A stretch of 64,000 nt of DNA from Evansella sp. AB-P1 (GCF_029688925.1 NZ_JARUKY010000006.1:186001-250000); one strand, 5' to 3'. Counted from the first letter of the stretch, positions 54,126-64,000 are shown. Notes: a model not told the origin generated them from the sequence alone. Made by a program: numbers and translations.

Positions 54126-55391
54126 TTATTTCACTACTGTAGAATTTTTTTCTGATTGAAGCTTAATATATTCATCCTTTAACACATTCTGCTCTGTCTT
54201 ATTATTCACTTCTGTATACACTTTCGTTGCTAAGCCCCAAAGCTTAATGAACCCAACGGCTGCGTTGTGATCAAAAGCGTCACCTTTTGAATATGTTGCA
54301 AGTTCTTCATTATATAAGCTGTTATCTGATTTTCTTGCAACTACATCAAAGTTTCCTTTATGAAGCTTCACTTTGATTGTACCCGATACAACTGTTTGTG
54401 TTTCCCCAACAAAAGCATCTAATGCTTTCTTTAATGGTGAATACCAAAGACCGTCATAAATCATTTGTGTCATTTGTTGATCAATTTGTGTTTTAAACTG
54501 TGTTGTTTCACGCGGTAGTGTTAAGAACTCAAGCTCTTTATGTGCTTTGATTAAAATAACACCTGCTGGGCACTCATATACTTCACGTGATTTGATCCCA
54601 ACTAATCGGTTTTCAATGTGATCGATTCGTCCCACACCATGCTTTCCACCGATTTCGTTTAACGTTTCAATAAGCTCAACAATGTTCATTTCTTTTCCGT
54701 TTAAAGCAACAGGCTCACCGTTTTTAAACTCAATATCTACATATTCAGCTTCATCTGGTGTCATAGAAATAGGTGCCGTCCAGTCAAAAGCTCCCTCTGG
54801 TGCTTCAGCCCACGGATCCTCTAACACACCTGCTTCACATGCTCTTCCCCAAATGTTCGCATCAATGGAATAAGGGTTCTCTAGCGTAGCAGGTACTGGA
54901 ATTCCCTTTTCCTTTGCATATTCAATCTCTTCATCACGATTCATACCCCATTCACGTACTGGAGCAATAACCTCTAAGTTTGGATTTAATGCCTGAATAG
55001 AGACTTCAAATCGCACTTGGTCGTTCCCTTTTCCTGTACAACCGTGAGCAACAGCAACTGCACCCTCTTGCTCCGCTACTTCTACTAACAATTTAGAAAT
55101 AAGAGGTCGAGAAAGGGCTGATGACAATGGATATTTCCCTTCATACATACAATTTGCTTTCAATGCAGGTAAAATGTATTCTTTAGCTAAAATTTCCTTT
55201 GCATCGACCATAATTGCTTTAACTGCACCAACTTCTAGTGCTTTATTTTTAATTGCTTCAAAATCTTTTTTCTCTCCAACGTCTAGTCCTAATGCAATAA
55301 CATCATAGCCATATTGCTCTTGAATCCATTTAATTGACACGGAAGTATCCAACCCACCAGAATATGCTAAAACTACTTTTCCTTTACTCAT
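54126..55391 (-). CDS. argG: Argininosuccinate synthase
   Basis: 421 aa. ATP pyrophosphatase superfamily: PP-loop [16 protein letters not shown] at the N-terminus, then [17 protein letters not shown] and [16 protein letters not shown]. Joins citrulline and aspartate. ATG 55391 follows AAGGGGCGAGAG. It lies 68 bp after argF on the same strand, with an ARG-box-like site in the gap, so it may have its own arginine-repressible promoter. Confidence 0.97.
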   Translation of the reverse strand: MSKGKVVLAYSGGLDTSVSIKWIQEQYGYDVIALGLDVGEKKDFEAIKNKALEVGAVKAIMVDAKEILAKEYILPALKANCMYEGKYPLSSALSRPLISKLLVEVAEQEGAVAVAHGCTGKGNDQVRFEVSIQALNPNLEVIAPVREWGMNRDEEIEYAKEKGIPVPATLENPYSIDANIWGRACEAGVLEDPWAEAPEGAFDWTAPISMTPDEAEYVDIEFKNGEPVALNGKEMNIVELIETLNEIGGKHGVGRIDHIENRLVGIKSREVYECPAGVILIKAHKELEFLTLPRETTQFKTQIDQQMTQMIYDGLWYSPLKKALDAFVGETQTVVSGTIKVKLHKGNFDVVARKSDNSLYNEELATYSKGDAFDHNAAVGFIKLWGLATKVYTEVNNKTEQNVLKDEYIKLQSEKNSTVVK

Positions 55392-55427
55392 TTCTCTCGC
55401 CCCTTCGCACGAATTAATATCTACTTA

Positions 55428-55445
55428 GTCGTATTTTTATGCATT
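55428..55445 (-). promoter_or_regulatory. Candidate ARG box (AhrC/ArgR operator) upstream of argG
   Basis: On the minus strand AATGCATAAAAATACGAC differs at about 3-4 of 18 positions from the Bacillus ARG box CATGAATAAAAATNCAAK. Located between argF and argG. Confidence 0.45.
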
Positions 55446-55459
55446 GTCCTCCAAAAAAA

Positions 55460-56440
55460 TTAGTCTTTCATTAAGACTTTTAACAATGCTTTTTGTGCAT
55501 GTAATCGATTTTCAGCTTCGTCAAACACAACGGAATGCTTACCATCAATCACCTCAGCAGTAACTTCTTCTTCTCGATGAGCAGGTAAACAATGTAAAAA
55601 GATAAAATCATCTTTTGCATGCTTACATAAATTGCTATTTACTTGGAACGATTTCAGTACGTCCATTCGTTCTTTTTGCTCATCTTCCTGTCCCATACTC
55701 GCCCAAACGTCTGTCACAACAACATCTGCATCTTTTATCGCTTCGTACGGATCTTGTGTAATAGAAATCTCACATCCTTGATTCTTACCAACAAGTTTGG
55801 CAGATTCAAAGACTTTTGAGTCTGGCTCATAACCAGAAGGACTTGCAATGGAAATATTCATTCCAACCTTTACAGCACCTTCAATTAATGAATGACTCAT
55901 ATTATTATTTCCGTCACCAAGGTAACAAAGCTTTAGTCCCTTCATTTTACCCTTATGTTCTAGAATCGTCAATAGATCTGCTAAAACTTGTGCAGGATGA
56001 TGTAAATCTGTTAAACCATTTATTACTGGAACATCTGCATGCTCCGCTAATTCTTCTACTGTTTCATGGGCAAAGGTACGAATCATTATTCCATCTACAT
56101 ATCGTGACATAACCTTAGCCGTATCTGAAATAGTTTCTCCTCGCCCTAATTGAATGTCTCTGGAGCTTAAGAATATGGCATGACCGCCAAGCTGAAGCAT
56201 TCCAACCTCAAAGGAAACTCTCGTTCTTGTAGATGACTTTTCAAATATCATCCCTAATGTCTTCCCTTGTAAGTAAGGATGAGGAATCCCTTCCTTTTGC
56301 TTCATCTTCAAATCTAGCGCTTCCTCGAGGAGAAAGTGAATCTCCTCGGTATCGAAGTCTGCTAGTGTTAAAAAGTCTTTTCCTTTTAATTTATGTGCCA
56401 ATGTATTCGTTAGTTCCTCTACATTTTTAACAGTTGACAT
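55460..56440 (-). CDS. argF: Ornithine carbamoyltransferase
   Basis: 326 aa. Carbamoyl-phosphate motif EKSSTRTRVSFE (about residue 63), ornithine-side HHPAQVLADL, DVWASMGQEDE and HCLPAHREEEV. Makes citrulline. ATG 56440 after GAGGTGG; overlaps the carB end by 22 bp. The position after carAB matches the B. subtilis argCJBD-carAB-argF operon. Confidence 0.97.
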   Translation of the reverse strand: MSTVKNVEELTNTLAHKLKGKDFLTLADFDTEEIHFLLEEALDLKMKQKEGIPHPYLQGKTLGMIFEKSSTRTRVSFEVGMLQLGGHAIFLSSRDIQLGRGETISDTAKVMSRYVDGIMIRTFAHETVEELAEHADVPVINGLTDLHHPAQVLADLLTILEHKGKMKGLKLCYLGDGNNNMSHSLIEGAVKVGMNISIASPSGYEPDSKVFESAKLVGKNQGCEISITQDPYEAIKDADVVVTDVWASMGQEDEQKERMDVLKSFQVNSNLCKHAKDDFIFLHCLPAHREEEVTAEVIDGKHSVVFDEAENRLHAQKALLKVLMKD

Positions 56441-59400
56441 GCTTCCACCTCATTTGGGCTTATTTTTTTTAACACGTGATATTCCTTTAATGTCCGTGGC
56501 TTTTCTTCATTATTTTTCAAATGGAAGGATTGAATCCACGGTTTAAGCGTATCAAAGCTAGTAAAGTAAGGAACTTGATATCGAACAGCAAGCTCTCTTA
56601 TATAAAAACCAATCTTTTCACCATCTCTACCTTGATTCGGTATATTTAATACAACATTCGGTTGTTTATTTTTCCAAAAATCATGTAATAATACTTTTTC
56701 TTTTGGTAGCTGCTCTGATTCAATTCCATTCTTATCTAAAAATTTTGCTGTACCTTCAGTAGCAATTACACGATACCCTTCATTTACAAATGCAGTAATA
56801 GAAAGAAGGCTTTCTTCTTTTGCTCGATCAGCAATGGAACAGAAAATTGTTTTCTCCTTTTCTGTCATAGCTGTCATTGATTGGACTCCACTTAACTGAA
56901 GTGCCTTTGAAAGTGCCTCTTCTAACGTTTCACCTAAGCCTAACGTTTCACCTGTAGATTTCATTTCAGGTCCAAGAACGTGGTCTACACCTTTTAATTT
57001 ACTAGCTGAGAAGATTGGTGCTTTTACAGAGTAAAAGGACGGTTCTGGAAGTAATCCAAGCTCTTCACTTAACTTACTTAATTTCGTACCTAGCTGAACA
57101 TGTGTTGCCCACTCAATCATTGGAACCCCTGTCACTTTACTCATAATCGGAACAGTACGGGAGGATCTCGGATTCACTTCTAATACGTAAACCACATCGT
57201 TATGAACAACGTATTGTATATTCATCATTCCTACGATCGGTAGATGCTTTGCTATTTTTTCACCGTAATGAATGACTGTTTTCTTCGTTTCTTCTGTCAT
57301 TGTTGCCGGTGGAAACAATGATACACTATCACCAGAATGGACACCTGCTTTTTCCAAATGCTCAAAAATACCTGGCACTACAATGGATTCTCCGTCGGAA
57401 ATGACATCTATTTCACATTCCATCCCTGGCAAATATTGATCAACGAGTAATGGCCAGCAACGATCATTTCCGTCCTCAAGGATACGACTCAAATATTTCT
57501 CTACTTCCTTGTCACTGTAGCATATAAACATCGACTGTCCACCAATAACAAAGGATGGACGAATAAGTACTGGATATCCAAGCTCCTGTGCTGCAGATAC
57601 AAGCTGATTTGGTTCATTTACTGTCGTTCCAGCTATGTGAGGAATCTTCAACTCGTTTAATAAGCTATAAAATTCATGTCTATCCTCTAATTGATCAGTA
57701 ACCTCCGTAGCAGTACCAAGGACATTAACTCCCTCATCCTCTAAAGCATTCGCTAAGTTGATGGCTGTTTGGCCTCCAAACTGTAACAAAACCCCTTCTA
57801 CCTGTTCCTTTTCAATAACGGCCATAATATCCTCTACTGCCAATGGTTCGAAATAAAGGCGATCAGCAATGGAATAGTCAGTGCTTACCGTTTCAGGATT
57901 ATTGTTCATGACGATGGCTTCATAGCCTTTTTTCTTAACTGCTAGCGCTGCGTGTACAGAGCAATAGTCAAATTCAATCCCTTGACCAATCCGTATTGGT
58001 CCAGAACCTACAACTAATATTTTCTTTTTATTTGAAGTAGCATCAACCTCATCTTCACCTTGATATGTGGAGTAAAAATAAGGTGTTACTGCATCGAATT
58101 CTGCTGCGCACGTATCTACTAACTTGTATCCTCGCTTAATATTTAAAGCCTTCCATTTCAATCTGATTTCCTTTTCTGGAATTCCAAAGATTTCTGACAG
58201 TCGACGATCGCCAATATTGAGACGCTTCGCTACTTTTAATAAGGTAGAGGGAACAGAATCCCATGTATAAGAAGCTAGCTCAAGCTCACAATCTACCATT
58301 TTCTTTACCTTTATAATAAACCATCGATCAATTTCTGTTTTATTTACAACCTCTTCTACGGAAAAACCCCGTTTAAAGGCTTCCGCAATGGCAAAAAGCC
58401 TCATATCAGTAGGTTTAACTAATAAATGTATTAGCTCCTCATTTGTTTTACTAGGCATGGATTTCAGGTGCAAGCTATGGGCATTCATTTCCATGGAACG
58501 TAATGCTTTGTTCATTGCTCCTTCAAAGGAACGATCCATGGCCATAACCTCTCCAGTAGCCTTCATTTGTGTACCAAGGGAACGATCACCCTCTGAAAAC
58601 TTATCAAATGGGAATCGTGGAAGCTTTACAACAATATAGTCAATAGCTGGTTCAAAGGAAGCGTACGTATTACCAGTGATAGGATTTAAAATTTCATCTA
58701 AATGATAACCAATCGCACATTTCGTAGCAATCCTTGCTATAGGATAACCCGTTGCCTTTGAAGCTAGTGCGGAAGAACGACTAACCCTTGGGTTTACTTC
58801 AATAATGTAATATTGATTAGACACTGTATCCAAGGCAAATTGGATATTACATCCACCAACAACATTCAAGTTTCGAATAACTTTTAATGAAGAATCACGA
58901 AGCATTTGATATTGGAAGTCTGATAATGTTTGAGATGGAGCAACTACGATAGAATCTCCAGTGTGTACTCCAACTGGATCCATATTTTCCATATTACAAA
59001 CAATCGTACACGTGTCATTCTCGTCACGCATAACCTCATACTCTACTTCTTTCCAGCCTTTAATGCTTTTCTCCACTAACACTTGATGGATTGGACTCAA
59101 GGATAATCCTTGCTTTAAGATTGCCTCTAGCTCTTCATCATTTGTTGCAAATCCACCTCCAGCTCCACCAAGTGTATACGCTGGTCGGATAATTACTGGA
59201 TAGCCAATTTCTTCGACGAATTGAACACCCGTTTCATAGTCTTCAATAATTTTAGATTCAGGAATAGGTTCCCCAATTTCAAGCATAAGATTTCGGAACT
59301 TTTCTCTGTCTTCTCCTTTTTGAATAGAATCTACAGATGTTCCTAATAGCTTTACACCATGTTTTTCAAGAATCCCTTTTTCAAATAGTTCAACAGTTAA

Positions 59401-59691
59401 ATTTAAGCCTGTTTGACCACCAAGGGTTCCAATCATTCCATCTGGCTTTTCTTTCGCAATTATTTTATCTAACGTTTCTGCATTTAATGGTTCAATATAG
59501 ATTTTATCGGCCATGGATTGATCCGTCATAATCGTCGCTGGATTATTATTCACAAGGACTACTTCTATTCCTTCTTCCTTTAAGGCTAAGCATGCTTGTG
59601 TTCCTGCATAATCAAACTCTGCTGCCTGGCCTATGACGATCGGACCTGAACCGATAACTAAAATCTTGTTTAAGTTGCTATGCTTTGGCAT
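56419..59691 (-). CDS. carB: Carbamoyl-phosphate synthase large subunit (arginine-type)
   Basis: 1090 aa. Two homologous ATP-grasp halves (start KILVIGSGPIVIGQAAEFDYAGTQ and, near residue 556, KILVVGSGPIRIGQGIEFDY) joined by the oligomerisation region, plus a C-terminal MGS-like allosteric domain (about 930-1060). Makes carbamoyl phosphate for ArgF. It is the arginine-pathway copy by location; a separate pyrimidine copy is expected elsewhere. It overlaps carA by 14 bp and argF by 22 bp, indicating tight coupling. Confidence 0.97.
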   Translation of the reverse strand: MPKHSNLNKILVIGSGPIVIGQAAEFDYAGTQACLALKEEGIEVVLVNNNPATIMTDQSMADKIYIEPLNAETLDKIIAKEKPDGMIGTLGGQTGLNLTVELFEKGILEKHGVKLLGTSVDSIQKGEDREKFRNLMLEIGEPIPESKIIEDYETGVQFVEEIGYPVIIRPAYTLGGAGGGFATNDEELEAILKQGLSLSPIHQVLVEKSIKGWKEVEYEVMRDENDTCTIVCNMENMDPVGVHTGDSIVVAPSQTLSDFQYQMLRDSSLKVIRNLNVVGGCNIQFALDTVSNQYYIIEVNPRVSRSSALASKATGYPIARIATKCAIGYHLDEILNPITGNTYASFEPAIDYIVVKLPRFPFDKFSEGDRSLGTQMKATGEVMAMDRSFEGAMNKALRSMEMNAHSLHLKSMPSKTNEELIHLLVKPTDMRLFAIAEAFKRGFSVEEVVNKTEIDRWFIIKVKKMVDCELELASYTWDSVPSTLLKVAKRLNIGDRRLSEIFGIPEKEIRLKWKALNIKRGYKLVDTCAAEFDAVTPYFYSTYQGEDEVDATSNKKKILVVGSGPIRIGQGIEFDYCSVHAALAVKKKGYEAIVMNNNPETVSTDYSIADRLYFEPLAVEDIMAVIEKEQVEGVLLQFGGQTAINLANALEDEGVNVLGTATEVTDQLEDRHEFYSLLNELKIPHIAGTTVNEPNQLVSAAQELGYPVLIRPSFVIGGQSMFICYSDKEVEKYLSRILEDGNDRCWPLLVDQYLPGMECEIDVISDGESIVVPGIFEHLEKAGVHSGDSVSLFPPATMTEETKKTVIHYGEKIAKHLPIVGMMNIQYVVHNDVVYVLEVNPRSSRTVPIMSKVTGVPMIEWATHVQLGTKLSKLSEELGLLPEPSFYSVKAPIFSASKLKGVDHVLGPEMKSTGETLGLGETLEEALSKALQLSGVQSMTAMTEKEKTIFCSIADRAKEESLLSITAFVNEGYRVIATEGTAKFLDKNGIESEQLPKEKVLLHDFWKNKQPNVVLNIPNQGRDGEKIGFYIRELAVRYQVPYFTSFDTLKPWIQSFHLKNNEEKPRTLKEYHVLKKISPNEVEACQLLKM

Positions 59692-60766
59692 ACGTTCTCC
59701 CTCCAGCGGTTGTCACTTGATGTAAAAACTGTTGAAAAATAAATTCTGTATCACTAGGTCCCGGATGTGCTTCTGGATGAAATTGTACCGATTGAATTGG
59801 TAAGCTAACATGCTTTAACCCTTCAACTGTTTTATCATTTACGTTCCGAAACAACACTTGAAAATCATTGTAGTTAATACTTTCTTCAATGACTACATAT
59901 CCATGATTTTGTGAGGTCATCTGAACTTTCCCTGTAAGGATTTCCTTCACCGGATGGTTACCTCCTCGGTGACCGAAGGCTAGCTTTTTTGTTTTAGCCC
60001 CATGAGCTAGTGCAATAAGCTGATGTCCTAAACAAATACCGAGAGTAGGAAAATGCTCAGTAATCACTTTAATCTCAGAAAACCACGGCTGAAGCTTCAT
60101 CGGATTTCCAGGTCCATTACTTAATAAAACACCGTCTGGCTTTAGAGCTTTAATTTGTTCATATGAATAGTGATAAGGAACAATCGTCACAGAACAATTT
60201 TCATTTAATAACGCATGTAAAATGGATTTCTTATAACCATAATCGATTAGGACTATGTGTGGACCCTCATTTTTAAAAGAAATAACTTCCTTAGTAGCTA
60301 CTTTCTCTACCCAAAAATCCTGTGAAACATCTTTCCCATACTCCTTTAAATGATCTAGGGACGGTTCTGTTGAAATCATACCTTTCACAGTATGATGCTT
60401 TCGTATAACCTTTACTAAGGCTCTCGTATCCACTTCTACAAGTCCAGGCACACCAGCTTCCTCTAGTCTTTCAGAAAAACCTTTTGTAGCTTGATAATGA
60501 CTATACTCATCACACATATCCCCTGTAATAACACCAGAGACAGCTGTTTGAAAGCTCTCATCATCTAAGTCATTTAATCCGTAATTACCGATCAGCGGAT
60601 AGCAAAACGTAAGAATTTGACCAGCATAGGACGGGTCTGTAATAATCTCTTGATACCCTGTCATACTTGTATTAAATACCACTTCTCCAACCAATCCATT
60701 AAGTTCTCCAATGAGTTTTCCTTCAAAAACCTCACCTGTTTCGAGAATTAAATACCCTTGTTTCAC
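59678..60766 (-). CDS. carA: Carbamoyl-phosphate synthase small subunit (arginine-type)
   Basis: 362 aa from GTG 60766 (GGGG site); an upstream in-frame TTG at 60784 is less likely. N-terminal CPSase small-chain domain (GYLILETGEVFEGKLIG, GYQEIITDPSYAGQILTFCYPLIGNYG) and a C-terminal class I glutamine amidotransferase with the catalytic Cys in PTLGICLGHQLIALAHG and His/Glu in QFHPEAHPG. Supplies ammonia to CarB. Follows argD closely. Confidence 0.96.
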   Translation of the reverse strand: MKQGYLILETGEVFEGKLIGELNGLVGEVVFNTSMTGYQEIITDPSYAGQILTFCYPLIGNYGLNDLDDESFQTAVSGVITGDMCDEYSHYQATKGFSERLEEAGVPGLVEVDTRALVKVIRKHHTVKGMISTEPSLDHLKEYGKDVSQDFWVEKVATKEVISFKNEGPHIVLIDYGYKKSILHALLNENCSVTIVPYHYSYEQIKALKPDGVLLSNGPGNPMKLQPWFSEIKVITEHFPTLGICLGHQLIALAHGAKTKKLAFGHRGGNHPVKEILTGKVQMTSQNHGYVVIEESINYNDFQVLFRNVNDKTVEGLKHVSLPIQSVQFHPEAHPGPSDTEFIFQQFLHQVTTAGGRTYAKA

Positions 60767-60780
60767 AGAGATTACCCCTT

Positions 60781-61980
60781 TCAAGTCAATTCCTTTGAAA
60801 AAACAATTTTTAATACTTCTATTACTTGGTCTATTTCTGCTTTCGATGTAGTTAATGGCGGTAATAATCGAATAACATTTGGCCCTGCTGGTAATAAGAG
60901 AGTTTGATAATTCTCTCTAGTAATGGTTAATGCATCCTTTGCAGGTCCACTTAAAACAATTCCTTGCATAAGTCCTATTCCTCTAATTTCAACGATCTGT
61001 TCAAACTGTTTCTTTAATTCATTCAGTTGTTCAGACAAGTATTCTCCAAGTTCAGTAACATTTTCTATTAAATTTGAATCCACAAGCTCTGTAAGTGTTG
61101 CGGCACCAGCTGCCGTTACAATTGGATTTCCTCCAAAGGTAGAACCGTGAGTACCCGCTTCAAATGCTTTCGCTGCCTTTTCTGTAGCAACGATAGCTCC
61201 AATTGGAAAACCTGATCCTAAGCCTTTTGCTATTGTCATAACGTCCGGATTAATACCATAGCATTCATGGCCAAACAGTTTTCCTGTTCTTCCAATACCA
61301 GTTTGAATCTCATCTATCATAAGTAAAATGTCATTTTCCTTACATATTTCTTCTACTTTTTTTAGCCACTCTTTTTCAGCAGGTATAACTCCGCCTTCCC
61401 CTTGAACCACCTCTAGCATTACTGCACATGTATTAGCTGTCACTAATTGTGCTAATGCTTCTGTATCGTTAAAAGGTAAGTATCGAAAACCTGGCATAAG
61501 TGGTGCAAAGCCATCTTGAATTTTCGTTTGGCCTGTAGCCGATAATGTTGCAAGTGTTCGTCCATGGAATGACTGGGTAAAGGTAACAACTTCATATGCT
61601 TCTGTCCCTTTTACCTTTTGCGCATACCTTCTAGCTAACTTTATTGCTCCTTCGTTTGCTTCGGCGCCACTGTTACAGAAGAAAACCTGATCTCCAAAGC
61701 TGTGGGACGTAAGAAGATTTGCAAGTTTTTGCTGGGTTGGAATATGGAAAAGATTAGAGCAATGCCACAGCTCTTGAAGCTGCGATTCTACAGCTGTTTT
61801 GACCACACTTGGTACATGACCTAAATTACACGTACCAATTCCAGAAGTGAAATCTAGGTATTTGGTCCCCTTATCATCCCATACATAGCTTCCTTCCCCT
61901 TTTACTAAAGTGATAGGAAATCTTGCATAAGTAGGCATAATAGAATCTTTTTGTGTTGTGGCAACCGTTTCCTCAGACAT
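60781..61980 (-). CDS. argD: Acetylornithine aminotransferase
   Basis: 399 aa from ATG 61980, just after AGGAGATTCATC (an upstream ATG at 62001 has no site). Class III PLP aminotransferase: FCNSGAEANEGAIKLAR, LMIDEIQTGIGRTG and the Schiff-base Lys in MTIAKGLGSGFPIGA. Converts N-acetylglutamate semialdehyde to N-acetylornithine. Overlaps the end of argB by 8 bp. Confidence 0.97.
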   Translation of the reverse strand: MSEETVATTQKDSIMPTYARFPITLVKGEGSYVWDDKGTKYLDFTSGIGTCNLGHVPSVVKTAVESQLQELWHCSNLFHIPTQQKLANLLTSHSFGDQVFFCNSGAEANEGAIKLARRYAQKVKGTEAYEVVTFTQSFHGRTLATLSATGQTKIQDGFAPLMPGFRYLPFNDTEALAQLVTANTCAVMLEVVQGEGGVIPAEKEWLKKVEEICKENDILLMIDEIQTGIGRTGKLFGHECYGINPDVMTIAKGLGSGFPIGAIVATEKAAKAFEAGTHGSTFGGNPIVTAAGAATLTELVDSNLIENVTELGEYLSEQLNELKKQFEQIVEIRGIGLMQGIVLSGPAKDALTITRENYQTLLLPAGPNVIRLLPPLTTSKAEIDQVIEVLKIVFSKELT

Positions 61981-62776
61981 GATGAATCTCCTTATCTGCA
62001 ATCATTTTTGTACCGATGTTTTTCCCCTCTAAAAATTGACCGATACTATTTGTTTCCATTCCATTAAGAATGACAACCTGTTCTACATTATGTGTTAATC
62101 CATCAATGGCTGCACGGACCTTTGGAATCATTCCACCTGTGATGACTTCCTTTTCAATAAGCTCCTCAGCTTGAGAGTGAGATAATTCATGAAAGGTTTT
62201 CGTTACACCATCTTTTTCACAGTAAATACCAGGAATGTCACTAATAAAACAAAGCTTTGCACCTAACGCTTGTGCTACTGCAGATGCTGCAACATCCCCA
62301 TTAATATTGAACTTTTGTCCTTTAGGACCAATGCCTACAGGTGAAATTACAGGAATTTGCTTTTGAACTAAAATTTGATCAATTAACTCTGTCTTTACAT
62401 TAATCACTTCTCCAACAAAGCCTAATTTTTCTGCATTACTAGCTGGCTTTGCTTGAATAAGCTCTCCGTCTACACCGCTTATTCCGTACGCGTTTCCTCC
62501 CACCTTTTGGAGGTTCTCCACGATTTTTTTATTCACAGATCCACTTAAGACCATTTCCACAACATCAAGTACTTCTTTTGTTGTTACTCTTAATCCATTA
62601 ACAAAGGAGGTTTCCACCCCTAACTTTGTTAGTAAAGAGGAAATTAATGGACCTCCGCCGTGAACAATGATAGGTTGCCATTGTCCTCCTTGATGGAGTT
62701 CGACTATGTTTTTATAAAAGGATTGTGGCAATCGTTCCATGACACTACCACCACATTTAATTACTAAATAGTTCAT
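61973..62776 (-). CDS. argB: Acetylglutamate kinase
   Basis: 267 aa from ATG 62776 (GAGGGGGA upstream), 17 codons after the first in-frame ATG. Amino acid kinase family: VIKCGGSVM, IIVHGGGPLISSLL, NINGDVAASAVAQALGAKLCFISDIPG. Phosphorylates N-acetylglutamate. It follows argJ with a gap of about 13 bp. No N-terminal arginine-sensing helix, so probably not feedback-inhibited; that is inference from length. Confidence 0.96.
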   Translation of the reverse strand: MNYLVIKCGGSVMERLPQSFYKNIVELHQGGQWQPIIVHGGGPLISSLLTKLGVETSFVNGLRVTTKEVLDVVEMVLSGSVNKKIVENLQKVGGNAYGISGVDGELIQAKPASNAEKLGFVGEVINVKTELIDQILVQKQIPVISPVGIGPKGQKFNINGDVAASAVAQALGAKLCFISDIPGIYCEKDGVTKTFHELSHSQAEELIEKEVITGGMIPKVRAAIDGLTHNVEQVVILNGMETNSIGQFLEGKNIGTKMIADKEIHHV

Positions 62777-62789
62777 TAACAAATCCCCC

Positions 62790-64000
62790 TCACGTTCGAT
62801 ATGAAGCATTAATTTTGACGTAATCATACGTTAAGTCACAACCCCAAGCGACCGCACTGCCATCCCCTTGCTGTAAATCTACTACTATTTGCACTGTTTC
62901 CTGCATCATATATTCTGTCGCTGCTTCCTCATCAAAAAACAAAGGAAGTCCGTTATCTACAACTAAGGTTGGACCAAGCCAAACCTTTACTTTATCTGGA
63001 TCGATTGGCTGTTCACTGTAACCAACAGCACATACAATTCTTCCCCAGTTTGGATCGGACCCGTAAATAGCTGTTTTTACAAGATTAGAAGATATGATTG
63101 CTTTCCCAATTTTTCTAGCTGCTATATCAGACTCTGCACCATTGACGTGAACTTCGATTAGCTTAGTTGCTCCCTCTCCATCTCTAGCAATCTTCTTTGC
63201 TAGAATTTGACTAACTAATTCTAATCCATTTACAAAAGTATCCCAATCCGGATGACTTTCCGTTAATTCCGTATTGTTTGCCTTCCCATTTGCCAATACA
63301 AGAACCATATCATTCGTACTGGAATCTCCATCAACAGTTATCATATTATAGGTACGATTCGTTACCTCTTTGAGAGCATTGTGTAAGCTTTGTGGAGCTA
63401 CGTTTACATCTGTTGTCACGAATGCTAGCATCGTTGCCATATTCGGATGAATCATTCCTGATCCCTTCGCTGCACCACCAATGGTTACTTTCTTTCCATC
63501 AATCTCAAATTCAACAGCAACATTTTTCGTACAAGTATCTGTCGTTAAAATTGCTTTTTCAAATCTTTCTGTATCTCGGTTTTCCTTCGCACCCATTTGA
63601 TCGATTCCTGCTTCGAGTCGATCCATCGGTAATTGTGTACCAATTAATCCAGTAGAAGCTATTGCTACTAAATGTTCTGAAACTCCTATAGCTTTAGAAA
63701 ATAGCTTTCTCATTTTGTATGCAGCATCTAAACCTGGCTGTCCTGTGCAAGCATTTGCAACTCCAGAGTTAACGAGGATACCTTGTATTTTATTTTCAAC
63801 TGCAATACTTTCCTTCGTTACTTTTAACGGTGGTGCTTGAAATTGGTTAGTCGTATACACCCCAGCAGCAGTTGCAGGTACGTCAGAATAAATCCATCCA
63901 AGATCTAATTTATATTTTTTTATGCCACAGTGAAGGCCACCTGCAGAATACCCTTTAGGTGTTGTAACATTACCGCCAGTCACCATCTTAATTTGTTGTT
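62790..64000 (-). CDS. argJ: Glutamate N-acetyltransferase/amino-acid acetyltransferase ArgJ (partial)
   Basis: Nearly complete; the frame continues beyond the right edge (in-frame codons encode QQIK before the ATG at 63986). ArgJ recycles the acetyl group between N-acetylornithine and glutamate. The self-cleavage site is in GSGMIHPNMATMLAFVTTDV (about residue 180), with Thr as the new N-terminal nucleophile. Also present are GVYTTNQFQAPP, VNSGVANACTG, VDGDSSTNDM and GSDPNWGRIVCAVGYS. First visible gene of argJ-argB-argD-carA-carB-argF. Confidence 0.96.
   Translation of the reverse strand, partial: QQIKMVTGGNVTTPKGYSAGGLHCGIKKYKLDLGWIYSDVPATAAGVYTTNQFQAPPLKVTKESIAVENKIQGILVNSGVANACTGQPGLDAAYKMRKLFSKAIGVSEHLVAIASTGLIGTQLPMDRLEAGIDQMGAKENRDTERFEKAILTTDTCTKNVAVEFEIDGKKVTIGGAAKGSGMIHPNMATMLAFVTTDVNVAPQSLHNALKEVTNRTYNMITVDGDSSTNDMVLVLANGKANNTELTESHPDWDTFVNGLELVSQILAKKIARDGEGATKLIEVHVNGAESDIAARKIGKAIISSNLVKTAIYGSDPNWGRIVCAVGYSEQPIDPDKVKVWLGPTLVVDNGLPLFFDEEAATEYMMQETVQIVVDLQQGDGSAVAWGCDLTYDYVKINASYRT

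Overview
The window looks like chromosomal DNA from a low-GC, endospore-forming-type Bacillaceae (Bacillus or a close relative). The evidence is the AGGAGG-type ribosome binding sites, frequent TTG/GTG starts, a B. subtilis-like arginine operon order (argJ-B-D-carA-carB-argF), kipI-type 5-oxoprolinase genes, a queF operon behind a preQ1 riboswitch, a YqjG-type YidC, and YhfW/YuxH-like proteins. A long Asp/Asn-rich linker in an exported lipoprotein fits a halo- or alkali-tolerant lifestyle, but that is only inference. I cannot name the species.

Layout. 1-5077 (minus): a branched-chain amino acid ABC transporter (livM partial, livH, livF, livG, binding protein) behind a 3-hydroxybutyrate-dehydrogenase-like SDR; an unusual set of palindromic direct repeats separates it from a divergent folate-ligase-like gene. 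6340-10266 (minus): ridA, pxpC, pxpA, pxpB (5-oxoprolinase) and coaA. 10267-14418: repeat-rich DNA, mscL and a Rieske-FAD oxidoreductase. 14419-16072: an M20 peptidase and a PilZ-like protein. 16200-17731: a solo IscB (OMEGA) element with an upstream omega-RNA-like region. 18101-21392: hom-thrC-thrB with ATGA overlaps. 21689-23338: a glutaminyl-tRNA synthetase, uncommon in this group. 24246-27714: a diguanylate cyclase, a DUF2935 protein, and a preQ1 riboswitch with yhhQ-type transporter and queF. 27751-30074: two small membrane proteins and yidC preceded by a MifM-like regulatory peptide gene. 30581-33290: a Gfo/Idh/MocA oxidoreductase and a frameshifted IS110 element. 33286-34100: a tandem repeat array. 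34096-36728: an amidinotransferase-fold enzyme and a radical SAM/SPASM gene followed by a 28-residue ORF (possible RiPP cassette). 36819-41356: an aldo/keto reductase, an EAL-HDOD protein, a CBO0543-type membrane protein and nrdB. 41397-43965: nrdA behind a cobalamin riboswitch. 44147-47342: fdhD and an FdhF/YdeP-type oxidoreductase. 47916-51550: a histidine kinase, two DUF2294 paralogues and a thiamine-binding protein, with two copies of a related leader hairpin. 51730-64000: arginine biosynthesis (argH, argG, argF, carB, carA, argD, argB, argJ partial), with argG and argH separated by a repeat array.

Three things stand out. First, a radical SAM/SPASM maturase-like gene is coupled to a tiny ORF with a perfect Shine-Dalgarno, a candidate undescribed peptide-modification system. 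Second, a MifM-type arrest peptide gene precedes yidC; an inverted repeat pairs the yidC start codon with codons just after the acidic arrest-like cluster. Third, the intergenic DNA carries a repeat system: 52-bp palindromic tandem arrays in diverged, oppositely oriented versions, linked to a roughly 58-bp element that occurs about 13 times. An IscB/omega-RNA locus and an IS110 element with a candidate bridge-RNA region add two RNA-guided mobile-element systems within 17 kb of each other.
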